Assembly (NCBI GenBank): GCA_934654795.1
Contig: CAKUGT010000016.1
Location: forward strand, 1-35,291
Reading direction: 5' to 3'
Length of the DNA: 35,291 nt
Source: an uncultured Collinsella sp.
GTDB taxonomy: Bacteria > Actinomycetota > Coriobacteriia > Coriobacteriales > Coriobacteriaceae
Shown: positions 16,246 through 24,580 of the stretch, piece by piece
Layout: each line of letters starts with the position of its first letter
How positions within the stretch are numbered: position 1 is the stretch's first letter
Notes under the pieces: model-generated
Told to the model about the DNA's origin: nothing
What the model saw: only the letters and a program-made list of their open reading frames with translations
Databases searched by the model: none
Position numbers and translations under genes: made by a program

Positions 16246-16540
16246 CAGATACAAGGCGACAGTCCGCCGCCCTTATCACATGCCTTCAAATATGCGATCC
16301 AGAAACACAAAACAGCAGATAGAATGCTCTTTTTCAAAAAGTACACGTCCCGAAACTTACCAAGACTTCAAATCCAGCTACCGTTCACGGTCGCCGATCA
16401 CCGCCCACCGATTCAAACAAGAAATATGTCGCCAAAAGCAGGTCATCTACCTGCATGGTTAGATTTTGGTCAGCTTTTGGTCAGCTGAGCGGCAAGTTCC
16501 AGCTGATACGTTTTTGCTACCCAAAAGGAGGCGGTAGCTC
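16246..16540. other. Leader of the AbiEi/DUF559-like gene
   Basis: The region is AT-richer than the surroundings with no convincing gene. It contains a small hairpin GCAGGT-CATCT-ACCTGC near 16439 and a direct repeat of TTTTGGTCAGC (twice, about 16466-16488) ahead of the ribosome site AAAGGAGG. The duplicated motif could be an operator for the downstream gene (inference). Confidence 0.4.
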
Positions 16541-17539
16541 ATGACCCATTGCAATAACCAGCTCATCGACCAACTGCTCACTCAAGCCGAACAAGAGGGG
16601 CGCTGTCTGATTCCCCCGAGCACGGCGATCCGAAAAGCGCTCCTTCGGCGCACCGGCGGCACGGTTGTCTCGCCCATGCCGGGGTTGTTTGCGCGAAAAA
16701 CGCGCTGGGATGAACTCAACCGAGCGCAACGCCATTGCGAAATCCTCCGCGCCCTTGCGATCATCCACCCCGATTGGACGTTCTGCTCGTTTTCGGCCGC
16801 CTGTCTGCTGGGGCTCGAGGTCTCGTGGCGACACCTGAATGTCGTGCATGTCTGCAGCTCGACAAAGCCGTCGGCTCGCCCGGGCGCACATATTCAGCGG
16901 CACCAGATTGAGCCGGCCGGAGCAATACTCAGAGCCGGCATATCGGTAACGCCGCCCATCCAAACGGTTACAGATTGCCTGTTGCAGACCGGTTTTGCCG
17001 ACGGTATGCCCATTGCCGATTCGGCGATCTCAAAGCTCGGCCTTGTGCGGGAACAGCTGATGGAGGCCGTCGAGCAACGAGCGACCGCCCGCAATGGTCG
17101 CACGATTCGCACCGCCCTCACGACACTTCGATATGCCGACGCCCGCGCCGAAAGCGGTGGGGAATCGGTCGCCCGAGCCATCATGATCGAGACGGGCTTT
17201 GCGCCCGATTGGCTTCAATACGAGCTGACGGACCCCTTCGATTCGGCCAAGCCCATACGAACGGACTTTGCCTGGGAGCGCCAGGCGCGAGAACTCACGC
17301 TGGGCGAGCTCGACGGGTTCGTCAAATATACCGACCAGGCCATGCTTGCGGGACGCACTACGGCCGAGACGCTCGTTGCCGAACGCCAGCGCGAGGCGCA
17401 CCTATCGCTCTACGGTCACCCTCTGTTGCGCTTTACCATGAATGAGGTCCGCTCGGCAGGAATGCTCGCCAAAAAGCTGCAGACAGCAGGCATCCGACAG
17501 ACCGCTCTACCGACATGGCTCAACGAGGTGGACCTGTAG
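16541..17539 (+). CDS. AbiEi antitoxin-like / DUF559-type nuclease-fold protein
   Basis: 332 residues; ATG with AAAGGAGG nine bases upstream. The N-terminal half resembles the AbiEi-type antitoxin domain proteins common in actinobacteria (SPMPGLFARK, then HPDWTFCSFSAACLLGLEV). The C-terminal half has the pattern of DUF559/Vsr-like PD-(D/E)XK folds: E208 in ESGGESVAR, D242 in TDFAW, E256-x-D258-G and K262 in GELDGFVKY. These residues would form a nuclease active site, though no activity is proven for the family. No AbiEii toxin gene is adjacent. It is divergent from the ATPase gene and flanked by repeat arrays 2 and 3. Family placement is from motif reading only. Confidence 0.65.
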   Translation: MTHCNNQLIDQLLTQAEQEGRCLIPPSTAIRKALLRRTGGTVVSPMPGLFARKTRWDELNRAQRHCEILRALAIIHPDWTFCSFSAACLLGLEVSWRHLNVVHVCSSTKPSARPGAHIQRHQIEPAGAILRAGISVTPPIQTVTDCLLQTGFADGMPIADSAISKLGLVREQLMEAVEQRATARNGRTIRTALTTLRYADARAESGGESVARAIMIETGFAPDWLQYELTDPFDSAKPIRTDFAWERQARELTLGELDGFVKYTDQAMLAGRTTAETLVAERQREAHLSLYGHPLLRFTMNEVRSAGMLAKKLQTAGIRQTALPTWLNEVDL

Positions 17540-17582
17540 GAGCTGCTAGGCCACGCATCGCCGGATCGCATCCCCCCTATCT

Positions 17583-18030
17583 GGGCCGCGTTTTCCCAAC
17601 GGCCACGCCAACGGAAAGCGCGTCCCAGCCTGGACACTCAAAACGGGATGCACTTTTCGGATGGCGGACCTGGCGGAAAGCGTGTCCCAGAATCCCGTCT
17701 CAGAGCTGGGCAGGCTTTCCGGTTGAGTCCTTCAGCGGAAACCGCATCCCGGAATAAACACTCAAACTGGGATGCGCTTTCCAAACGACCGGCCAGCGGA
17801 AAACGCATCCCATTCTGAGGCATGATTCCGGGACACAGCTTCCGGTTGAGGGCCAATCCGGAAAGCGCATCTCACTCCGGGGCTGGATTCCGGGACGTAG
17901 TTTCCGCCGAGGGCCCAAAAAGGAAAGCACATCCCTTTCTGAGTGCCAATTCTGGGTTGTAATTTCCGCCGAGGGCTCCAAAGGGAAAGCGCATCCCATT
18001 CTGAGCGCCAAATCCGGGACGCAGCTTCCG
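17583..18030. repeat. Palindromic repeat array 3 (62-bp units, 8 left arms)
   Basis: Left arms start at 17583, 17645, 17708, 17769, 17830, 17892, 17954 and 18016 (spacing 61-63); right arms start at 17612, 17674, 17736, 17797, 17858, 17921 and 17983. Units follow GGGAYGCRGYTTCCG, loop, CGGAAAGCGCRTCCC, spacer. The first units are more diverged in spacer than the last, which match arrays 1 and 2 closely. It fills the gap between the nuclease-like gene stop and the xdhD terminator. Confidence 0.87.
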
Positions 18031-18050
18031 TATGCGGAGGCGCTCCAAAC

Positions 18051-18086
18051 AAAAGGCCCCGGCTCGCGATGGAGCCGGGGCCAAAA
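18051..18086 (-). terminator. Intrinsic terminator of the xdhD operon
   Basis: GGCCCCGGCTC (18055-18065) pairs with GAGCCGGGGCC (18072-18082), an 11-bp GC stem with a 6-base loop; minus-strand RNA continues into UUUUGUUU. It lies 66 bases after the xdhD stop. Confidence 0.8.
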
Positions 18087-18151
18087 GCGCAGCATATGCA
18101 GTTGATGGTGAGCGCGAACAGCCCATCGGCAATGGCTGTCCGCGCCCTACC

Positions 18152-20929
18152 CTACCCGCGGTTGCGGGCGCGGCTGTACGGCGTATCCACCATGGGCAGA
18201 TCCGGACGCAGCTTGCCGTCAAACGCGCGGTAGGCGTTCTGTACGGCGGGCGCCGTGGGGATCGTTGCGATCTCTCCAATGCCCTTGCCGCCGTATGCCA
18301 CGGGCAACAGCTCGTCCTTCTCCACGTAGATGGCGTGGATATCCGGAATCTCGGGCGCACGGAACAGCCCGAGCGTGCCGTACCTGGCCTGGGGCACGCA
18401 GTCCTTGAGCGGCCAGTCCTCGGTAAGCGCGTAGCCCATGCCCATGAGCACGCCGCCTTCGATCTGGCCCTGGATCGAGATGGGGTTGACCACCTTGCCG
18501 GAATCGTGCGCGGCATAGACCTCGCTTACGCGACCGTTGTCATCCAGGATGACCACATGCGTGGCAAAGCCGTAGCAGATGTGGCTCTTGGGGTTGGGCA
18601 CGTCGGCGCCCAGCTTGTCGGTCGGCTCCAAGTACACGTAGCTAAACTCGCAGCCCTCGAGCGCCTTGATGGCAGCCGCGGGGTCCTGAGGATGCATGCC
18701 CTGACCGGCGACGAGTTCCTGCGAGCGCAGTTGATAGGCACGACCATCGTCGTACTCGATCTTGGCGCCGTCACCATGCGCACTCACGGGAGTATCGGGC
18801 GCAGGCTTGCCAGCCTCGATGCCAACCATGGCATCGCGCAGCAGGAAGGCGGCGCCGCGCACGGCCTCGCCGGTCACGACCGTCTGGCGCGAGCCAGACG
18901 TGGTGCCGGAGTCGGGAGCGTTCTCGGTGGAGCACTCGCCATTGGCAATGCAGCTCAGCGGCAGACCGCATGCCTCGGCAACATCCTGCAAAAAGACGGT
19001 GTTGCAGCCCTGACCGATGTCGGACGTGGCGGCATAGACCACGGCGCGGCCACCCTCAACGCGAATCTTGCAGCGGCCGGCATCGGGCAGGCCCACGCCC
19101 ACGCCGGCATTCTTCATGGCGCAGGCAATGCCGGCGTGTCCGGGATGCGCATAGTAGGCATCCTTGACCTCGAGCAGCGTCTCCTTAAGCGCCGTGGAGC
19201 AGTCGGCAATCTGGCCGTTGGGCAAAACCTCACCCGGCTCGATGGCGTTACGGTAGCGGATCTCCCACGGGTCCAGGCCGACCTTCTCTGCCAGCAGGTC
19301 GATGAGACTCTCGAGCGCAAACTCGGACTGGCAGACGCCAAAGCCGCGGTACGCGCCGGCAGGCGGGTTGTTGGTGTAGTAGCCAAAGCCGCGAATGTCG
19401 GTGTTCTGGTACTTGTAGGGACCGACGGCATGCGTGCAGGCGCGCTCGAGCACCGGACCGCATAGCGACGCATAGGCGCCGGTATCAAAGTTGATCTCGC
19501 AGTCCAGGCCGGTAAAGTTGCCCTCGGCGTCGCAACCCAGCGTAAAGGTGCCGTCCATGGCATGGCGCTTGGGATGGAAAGCGAGCGACTCGGCGCGCGT
19601 GAGCTTGCACTTCACCGGACGCTGGAACTTATATGCGGCGAGCGCGGCCAGGTGCTGGATGGACACGTCCTCCTTGCCGCCAAAGCCGCCGCCCACGAGC
19701 ATGGTCTCGACGACCACGCGCTCGGGCTCGTTGTCCCAGCCAAACATGTGGGCACACTCTTTGCGCGTGTCGTAGGCGCCCTGGTCGGTCGACTGCACCT
19801 TGACGCCGTTCTTGTACGGGAAGGCAACGGCGCACTCGGGCTCCAAGAAGGCATGCTCGGTAAAAGGCGTGGTAAAGCGCTGCGTCACGGTAAACGCGCT
19901 CTCTGCCAGCGCCTTGGCGGCGTCGCCGCGCGTCACATGGCGGCTCTGGCACACGTTGTCCTTGAGCTCCACCGTGTTGCCAAAGGCAAAGAAGCTGTCG
20001 TGCAGGCGCGGCGCGTCGGCAGCCTTGGCCTCAGCGATGTTGCGCACGGGCTCCAGCGGCTCGTAATCGATCTTTACGAGCTTCTTGGCCTTCTCGAGCG
20101 TCGCCTCATCCTCGGCGACCACCAGCACGATGGCATCGCCCACGCAGCGGGTAATATCGCCCTGGGCGATCATGACATCCCAGTCCTGGATAAGGTGGCC
20201 GACCTGGTTGACCGGCACGTCCTCGGCCCGCAGGATGCCCACCACACCGGGCAGGGCCTCGGCCTTGGAGGTATCGATGGAGAGCACGCGAGCGCGCGGG
20301 TACTTGGAGCGCACGGCGCTGGCGTAGGTCAGGCCCGGCTGATCGAGCTCGTCGATATCGTCGGGGTACTTGCCCTCGCCGAGCACCTTCTTGCGCACGT
20401 CAATACGGAAGGCGCGCTTGCCCACGCCGTAGTCATCGCCGCGCTCCAGGTCCTTGTCGATCTGCTTTTCGCCACGGAGCACCGCAGCGGCCAGCGAGAT
20501 GCCCTCGATAATCTTTTTGTAGCCGGTGCAGCGGCAGACGTTACCGCGAATGGCGTACTTGATCTGCTCCTCGGTGGGCTCGGGGTCCTCGGCGATGAGC
20601 GCTGCACCCGCCATGACCATACCGGGGATGCAAAAACCGCACTGCACGGCGCCCACGGCACCAAAGGCGTACACAAAGGCTTCGCGCACGTCCTGGGGCA
20701 GGCCCTCAACGGTCACGATGTTACGGCCGGCGGCAAGAGCGGTGGTCAGTACGCACGCCTTGACGGCCGCACCGTCCACATGGATGGTGCAGGTGCCGCA
20801 AGCGCCTTCGGAGCAGCCGTCCTTGGCGGAATGGATATGCAGGTCATCGCGTAGGTAGCGCAGCAGCGGTTTGTTTTGGGTCGTCGTGCGCTCGACGCCG
20901 TTAACGGTAAAAGTGAATTCCTGTGCCAT
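18152..20929 (-). CDS. xdhD: Selenium-dependent xanthine dehydrogenase, fused 2Fe-2S and molybdopterin subunits
   Basis: 925 residues, similar to E. coli XdhD. The plant-type [2Fe-2S] cluster is at C39, C44, C47 and C59, the second cluster at C97, C100, C132 and C134 (CGFC, CRC). The molybdopterin domains follow from about 160, with GGGFGGKED, YRGFG, and the catalytic-region motif GGKGIGEIA near the C-terminus. It hydroxylates purine rings, for example hypoxanthine or xanthine, or runs in reverse on uric acid. Selenium here is a labile cofactor ligand, so no selenocysteine codon is needed and none is seen. ATG at 20929 has AAGGGA upstream. No FAD subunit gene is present next to it; the ferredoxin and YgfK that follow upstream are the likely redox partners (inference). 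Confidence 0.93.
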   Translation of the reverse strand: MAQEFTFTVNGVERTTTQNKPLLRYLRDDLHIHSAKDGCSEGACGTCTIHVDGAAVKACVLTTALAAGRNIVTVEGLPQDVREAFVYAFGAVGAVQCGFCIPGMVMAGAALIAEDPEPTEEQIKYAIRGNVCRCTGYKKIIEGISLAAAVLRGEKQIDKDLERGDDYGVGKRAFRIDVRKKVLGEGKYPDDIDELDQPGLTYASAVRSKYPRARVLSIDTSKAEALPGVVGILRAEDVPVNQVGHLIQDWDVMIAQGDITRCVGDAIVLVVAEDEATLEKAKKLVKIDYEPLEPVRNIAEAKAADAPRLHDSFFAFGNTVELKDNVCQSRHVTRGDAAKALAESAFTVTQRFTTPFTEHAFLEPECAVAFPYKNGVKVQSTDQGAYDTRKECAHMFGWDNEPERVVVETMLVGGGFGGKEDVSIQHLAALAAYKFQRPVKCKLTRAESLAFHPKRHAMDGTFTLGCDAEGNFTGLDCEINFDTGAYASLCGPVLERACTHAVGPYKYQNTDIRGFGYYTNNPPAGAYRGFGVCQSEFALESLIDLLAEKVGLDPWEIRYRNAIEPGEVLPNGQIADCSTALKETLLEVKDAYYAHPGHAGIACAMKNAGVGVGLPDAGRCKIRVEGGRAVVYAATSDIGQGCNTVFLQDVAEACGLPLSCIANGECSTENAPDSGTTSGSRQTVVTGEAVRGAAFLLRDAMVGIEAGKPAPDTPVSAHGDGAKIEYDDGRAYQLRSQELVAGQGMHPQDPAAAIKALEGCEFSYVYLEPTDKLGADVPNPKSHICYGFATHVVILDDNGRVSEVYAAHDSGKVVNPISIQGQIEGGVLMGMGYALTEDWPLKDCVPQARYGTLGLFRAPEIPDIHAIYVEKDELLPVAYGGKGIGEIATIPTAPAVQNAYRAFDGKLRPDLPMVDTPYSRARNRG

Positions 20930-20941
20930 GGTGATTCCCTT

Positions 20942-21421
20942 CTACACGCCGGCGGCGATGCCGGTGCGGTCGTGGATGGCGCCATGCGGGCAGACGACAG
21001 CGCACATGCCGCACGACAGGCAGTCCGCGCCGTCGATATGGGCGCAGTTGTCCTCGATGCGGATAGCGCCGGCGGGGCACTTTTTGGCGCACATGCCGCA
21101 ACCGATGCAGCTCGTGTCGCAGATCTTGCGGGCGATGGCGCCCTTATCGGTGTTGTTGCAGCGCACCAGGATATTCTGGTAGCCGGGCACGAAGGCAATC
21201 ACGCGCTGCGGGCACGCCATGCCGCACAGGCCACAGCCCGTGCACTTGGAGCGATCCACGCGGGCGATGCCGTCGACCAGCGCAATGGCACCGTAGGGGC
21301 AGGCCGTGACGCAGGCGCCACAGCCAATGCAGCCTTCGCTGCAGCGGGCGTCGCCGCCTGCGGAGGCGCAACCGCTTCCGCAGGCAACGTAGGCCACGTT
21401 ATGTTGAATGGATTTGGCCAT
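20942..21421 (-). CDS. Polyferredoxin with four 4Fe-4S motifs (RnfB-like)
   Basis: 159 residues. Four CxxCxxCxxxCP motifs are present at 31-42, 60-71, 105-116 and 134-145, with another CGSGC at 14-18 as in RnfB-type ferredoxin domains. It is soluble, with no membrane helix, and should carry electrons between cytoplasmic partners. Placed 11 bases after ygfK and 12 bases before xdhD, it probably links the flavoprotein YgfK with the dehydrogenase. E. coli has Fe-S proteins (YgfS/YgfT/AegA types) in its equivalent region. Function as electron carrier is firm, partner assignment is inference. Confidence 0.88.
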   Translation of the reverse strand: MAKSIQHNVAYVACGSGCASAGGDARCSEGCIGCGACVTACPYGAIALVDGIARVDRSKCTGCGLCGMACPQRVIAFVPGYQNILVRCNNTDKGAIARKICDTSCIGCGMCAKKCPAGAIRIEDNCAHIDGADCLSCGMCAVVCPHGAIHDRTGIAAGV

Positions 21422-21432
21422 AAGAGACTCGC

Positions 21433-24432
21433 CTATTTCTTAAGAAGGTACGGATAGCTGTCGCGCACGGCCTTGATGGTCAGGCGGACGGCCTCGGGCA
21501 GACCGGTGTTGACGGCATCGACCGAGACGGTGCGGACCGTGCCGGCGACGCGGACCTTAAAGTGATCCTCGTCCACGGCCAGGAAGCCCTCGTTCTCGGA
21601 GTTCTCCATGTCCTGCTCGCTCCAGAACAGGGTGAGCTTGTCCTTGTAGGGACGACCCTCCTGGTAGGGGCAGAACACGGCGCAGTTGCCGCACTCGTTG
21701 CACATGCCGTCGACATGGACGACCTGATGCTTGGCCAGGCCCGGCACCTTAATTGCCACGTTGGCGCGGTTGGGGCATACGTCGCAGCAGACCTCGCACA
21801 CCGAGCCGCAGCCTAGGCAGCGGGTCTTGGTGCAATTGCGCTTGTCGCGGCACAGCGACCCCTTGCGCTCGTAGCAGGCGTCCTCGCGACCGGCCTGAGC
21901 ATTCTGGTCGGCGTACTTGTTAAAGTCCACGCCAGCGATGGCACGGGCGACCTCGGCGGCGTCGGCGATAGCCTCGACCACGGTGGCCGGACCGCGACGG
22001 CAGTCACCGGCAGCCCAGACGCCCTCGACGCCGGTGGAGGTGGCGGCAAGGCGGCCGCGACGGTCGTGCTCGACGCCCGCGGCATCGTACAGGCTGGCAT
22101 CGATGCCCTCGCCCACGGCGCAGATCACCGTGGTGGCGGGAAGCTCGACGGTCTCGCCCGTGGCGACAGGGCTGCGACGGCCGCTTGCATCCGGCTCGCC
22201 AAGCTCCATAACATCGCAGGTCAGCACGGCGCCGTTGAGCGCCTTGGGCGCCAGCAGCTCGCAGAACTCAACGCCGTCAGCAAGAGCAAGATCGAGCTCT
22301 TCCTCGTCGGCGGGCATTTGCTTCTTGGTGCGGCGATACACCAGGCGCACGTTCTTCACGCCAGCCAGGCGCTTGGCCACGCGGGCCGCGTCCATAGCGG
22401 TATTGCCGGCGCCGATGACCACGACATCCTCGCCCAGCTCGAGTTTCTCGCCCTTCTTGGCGGCCTCGAGGAACTCCAGCACGTCGAGCTCGGCGCCCTC
22501 GCCCAGGCCCGCAGAGCCGGGCATCCAGGCACCGGTTGCCACGACCACGTCGGTGAAGCCCTGGGCCTTGAGTTCGTCGATGGAATCCACGCGAGCGTTG
22601 AGCTGCACCTTGGCGCCAAAGGCCAGGCAGAGCTCGGCGTCGTGGGAGATATCGTCGCTGGCGATACGGAACTCGGGGATGACGTGACGGACCACGCCGC
22701 CGAGCGAATCGCGGGCCTCGAAGATGGTGACGGGCACGCCGGCGCGCGTCAGGAAGAACGCCGTCGCCAGACCGGCCGGGCCGCCGCCGATAACGGCAAC
22801 GTTGTGCTCGCCGTCGTTGGCGATGGCCTGGGCGCGCAGCTTGGGCAGCACGGCGGTCATGGCCTCGCGAGCGGCCTTGAGCTTGCTGGCGCGAATCTGG
22901 GCGCCCTCGGGCTCGTAGAATGCACGCTCGCAGGCACGGCCGCAGGGATGCGGGCAGATGGTACCGGTAATGAACGGCAGGGCGTTGCGCTCGATGATGA
23001 TGTTGAGCGCGTCCTCGTAGCGGCCCTCGTCAACAGCCGCCAAGTAGGCGGGAATATCCTGCTGGATGGGGCAGCTCGTGCGGCACGGCGTGGTAAAGCA
23101 GTCGGAAAGCGGGCTCTTACCGGCGACCTTGCGATCGGGCAGCGGGCGCAGCGGCTTCTTGTAGAGCGGGTTGGTGAGTGAGTCGGTCTGAATCGCAGTC
23201 ACTGCCTCGAGAGAGACGCCCGCGAACGGCTTGCCGTCCAGATCGGTAAACTCGCCGGCCATCTGGCTAAAGCGCTCGTAGCCACCAGGCTTGAGCACAT
23301 CGGTCGCCAGGGTAACGGGCCAAATACCGGCATCATACAGGGCGCGGATGTTGTAGACCGTGGCACCACCGGAGTAGCTGATGCGCAGCTTGCCGTCAAA
23401 CTGCTCGGTAATGCGGCGGGCAGCCTCGATGGTCAGCGAGAACAGCGAACGGCCGGACATATACATCTCGGTGGAAGGCAGCTCGTTCCTCGTCACGTCG
23501 ACGGGGAACGTGTTGGTCAGCTTGACGCCAAACTCCAGGCCGCGCTCGGCGCACAGGGCAATCAGGCGCTCGAACATGGGCACGGCGTCGACCCACTGCA
23601 GGTCCTCGCGGAAGTGCGTATCGTCGAAGACGATGTAGTCAAAGCCCAGCTCGTTCAGGCGCTGGCGGGCAAACTCATATCCCAGCAGCGTGGGGTTGCA
23701 CTTGATGTAGGTGTTGAGGCCCTTCTCGGTGATCAGATAGGTCGCGATGCGCTCGATCTCCGCCGGCGGGCAGCCATGCAGCGTGGACTCGGTGATGGAG
23801 TTGGAGACGCGCGCCGGGATGGACTCGACAAACGCGGCATCGACATGCTCAAACTTGTCCAGGTTAGCGAGCGCCCACGTGCGGCACTCGTTCCAGACGT
23901 CGGAGCCGCTGGCGTCCTTCATGCCCTCGATGTAGGCGTCGACCTTGGGGCTCTTGATGCCCTCGAGGTCATAACCCACGGACATGTTAAAGACAAAGCC
24001 GTCCGGGCTGCCCAGGCCGTACTCACGGGCGATCAGGTGGCAGGCGAACCATGCCTTCACGTACTCGGCAAAGGCCTGCGGGACCTCGAGCTCGGTCGAC
24101 CACTCGCAGTTGTAGCACTCGTCCTGCGCCACAATGCAGGGTTTGTTAACACACTTGGAGAGCTCCTCGCCATCCATAACCTGGACGGTCTTGAGCTCAA
24201 AGAAGCGGGAACCGGCCACATAAGAGGCCACGATGTTCTGGGCCAGCTGCGTATTGGGACCGGCGGCCGGGCCAAACGGAGTCTCGATGCGCTCGTCAAA
24301 AATGGGAAGCGCGCCCTCCTGGTTGGCCGTGACCATCTTACGCACGCCAAAGATGGCGTCCTGGGTCTTGTGCTCCTCGATGATCCAGTTCATCAGCTGC
24401 GAAAACGGGATCGGCCTCATGATGTCGCTCAT
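21433..24432 (-). CDS. ygfK: YgfK, putative selenate reductase-type Fe-S flavoprotein
   Basis: 999 residues from the ATG at 24432, which has AGAGGAG seven bases upstream; the frame is open further to 24555 without support. N-terminal 1-430 is a dihydroorotate-dehydrogenase-like barrel. A GltD-like region follows: Fe-S cysteines C450, C454, C493, C497 and C501, FAD site GGGPAG at 549-554, and a second dinucleotide site VVIGAGNTAMD at 671-681. C-terminal ferredoxin motifs are CLGCGSVCEVCCDVCP (872-887) and CNECGNCAVFCP (911-922). It was named for selenate reduction but is linked genetically to purine and uric-acid use; the probable role is NAD(P)H-linked reduction of a purine intermediate (inference). 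First gene of its stretch, with ferredoxin and xdhD following closely. Confidence 0.92.
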   Translation of the reverse strand: MSDIMRPIPFSQLMNWIIEEHKTQDAIFGVRKMVTANQEGALPIFDERIETPFGPAAGPNTQLAQNIVASYVAGSRFFELKTVQVMDGEELSKCVNKPCIVAQDECYNCEWSTELEVPQAFAEYVKAWFACHLIAREYGLGSPDGFVFNMSVGYDLEGIKSPKVDAYIEGMKDASGSDVWNECRTWALANLDKFEHVDAAFVESIPARVSNSITESTLHGCPPAEIERIATYLITEKGLNTYIKCNPTLLGYEFARQRLNELGFDYIVFDDTHFREDLQWVDAVPMFERLIALCAERGLEFGVKLTNTFPVDVTRNELPSTEMYMSGRSLFSLTIEAARRITEQFDGKLRISYSGGATVYNIRALYDAGIWPVTLATDVLKPGGYERFSQMAGEFTDLDGKPFAGVSLEAVTAIQTDSLTNPLYKKPLRPLPDRKVAGKSPLSDCFTTPCRTSCPIQQDIPAYLAAVDEGRYEDALNIIIERNALPFITGTICPHPCGRACERAFYEPEGAQIRASKLKAAREAMTAVLPKLRAQAIANDGEHNVAVIGGGPAGLATAFFLTRAGVPVTIFEARDSLGGVVRHVIPEFRIASDDISHDAELCLAFGAKVQLNARVDSIDELKAQGFTDVVVATGAWMPGSAGLGEGAELDVLEFLEAAKKGEKLELGEDVVVIGAGNTAMDAARVAKRLAGVKNVRLVYRRTKKQMPADEEELDLALADGVEFCELLAPKALNGAVLTCDVMELGEPDASGRRSPVATGETVELPATTVICAVGEGIDASLYDAAGVEHDRRGRLAATSTGVEGVWAAGDCRRGPATVVEAIADAAEVARAIAGVDFNKYADQNAQAGREDACYERKGSLCRDKRNCTKTRCLGCGSVCEVCCDVCPNRANVAIKVPGLAKHQVVHVDGMCNECGNCAVFCPYQEGRPYKDKLTLFWSEQDMENSENEGFLAVDEDHFKVRVAGTVRTVSVDAVNTGLPEAVRLTIKAVRDSYPYLLKK

Positions 24433-24580
24433 AGTGAGCTCCTCTCTGTAACGCCCGGCGAGACCGCGCGGCGGGCGCAAATACGGTGTAGCGCTAGCAC
24501 AGCGCCGGCGACCCCGCGGAGGTCGCCCATACGCGCGTCGGATGCGGCGAAACATCCGACGCGCGTGAATCTACTTGTAA
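24433..24580 (-). other. Triple hairpin in the ssnA-ygfK intercistronic region
   Basis: ACGCGCGTCGGATG (24531-24544) pairs perfectly with 24553-24566 (14 bp, 8-base loop). In minus-strand RNA it is followed by GGCGACC / GGTCGCC and GCGCT / AGCGC stems. There is no U tract, so read-through is expected; an mRNA-processing or stabilising role fits better. Confidence 0.55.

Noticed and set aside
16220..16462. 80-codon plus-strand frame before the AbiEi-like gene
   Set aside because: It starts inside a repeat unit, has no ribosome site, low-complexity basic composition and no recognisable motif.
14132..18030. CRISPR array
   Set aside because: Repeats are imperfect inverted pairs with partly conserved spacers, not identical direct repeats with unique spacers, and no cas gene is present.
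14032..18095. Minus-strand open frames across the palindromic arrays, with peptides that look repetitive
   Set aside because: The 61-63-base period is not kept at a multiple of three, so the repeated peptide falls in changing frames, and there are no ribosome sites. The repeat is a DNA or RNA feature, not protein.
18152..20929. Selenocysteine in the xanthine dehydrogenase
   Set aside because: No in-frame stop is present. The selenium of this enzyme class is a labile cofactor ligand, so a UGA codon is not expected.
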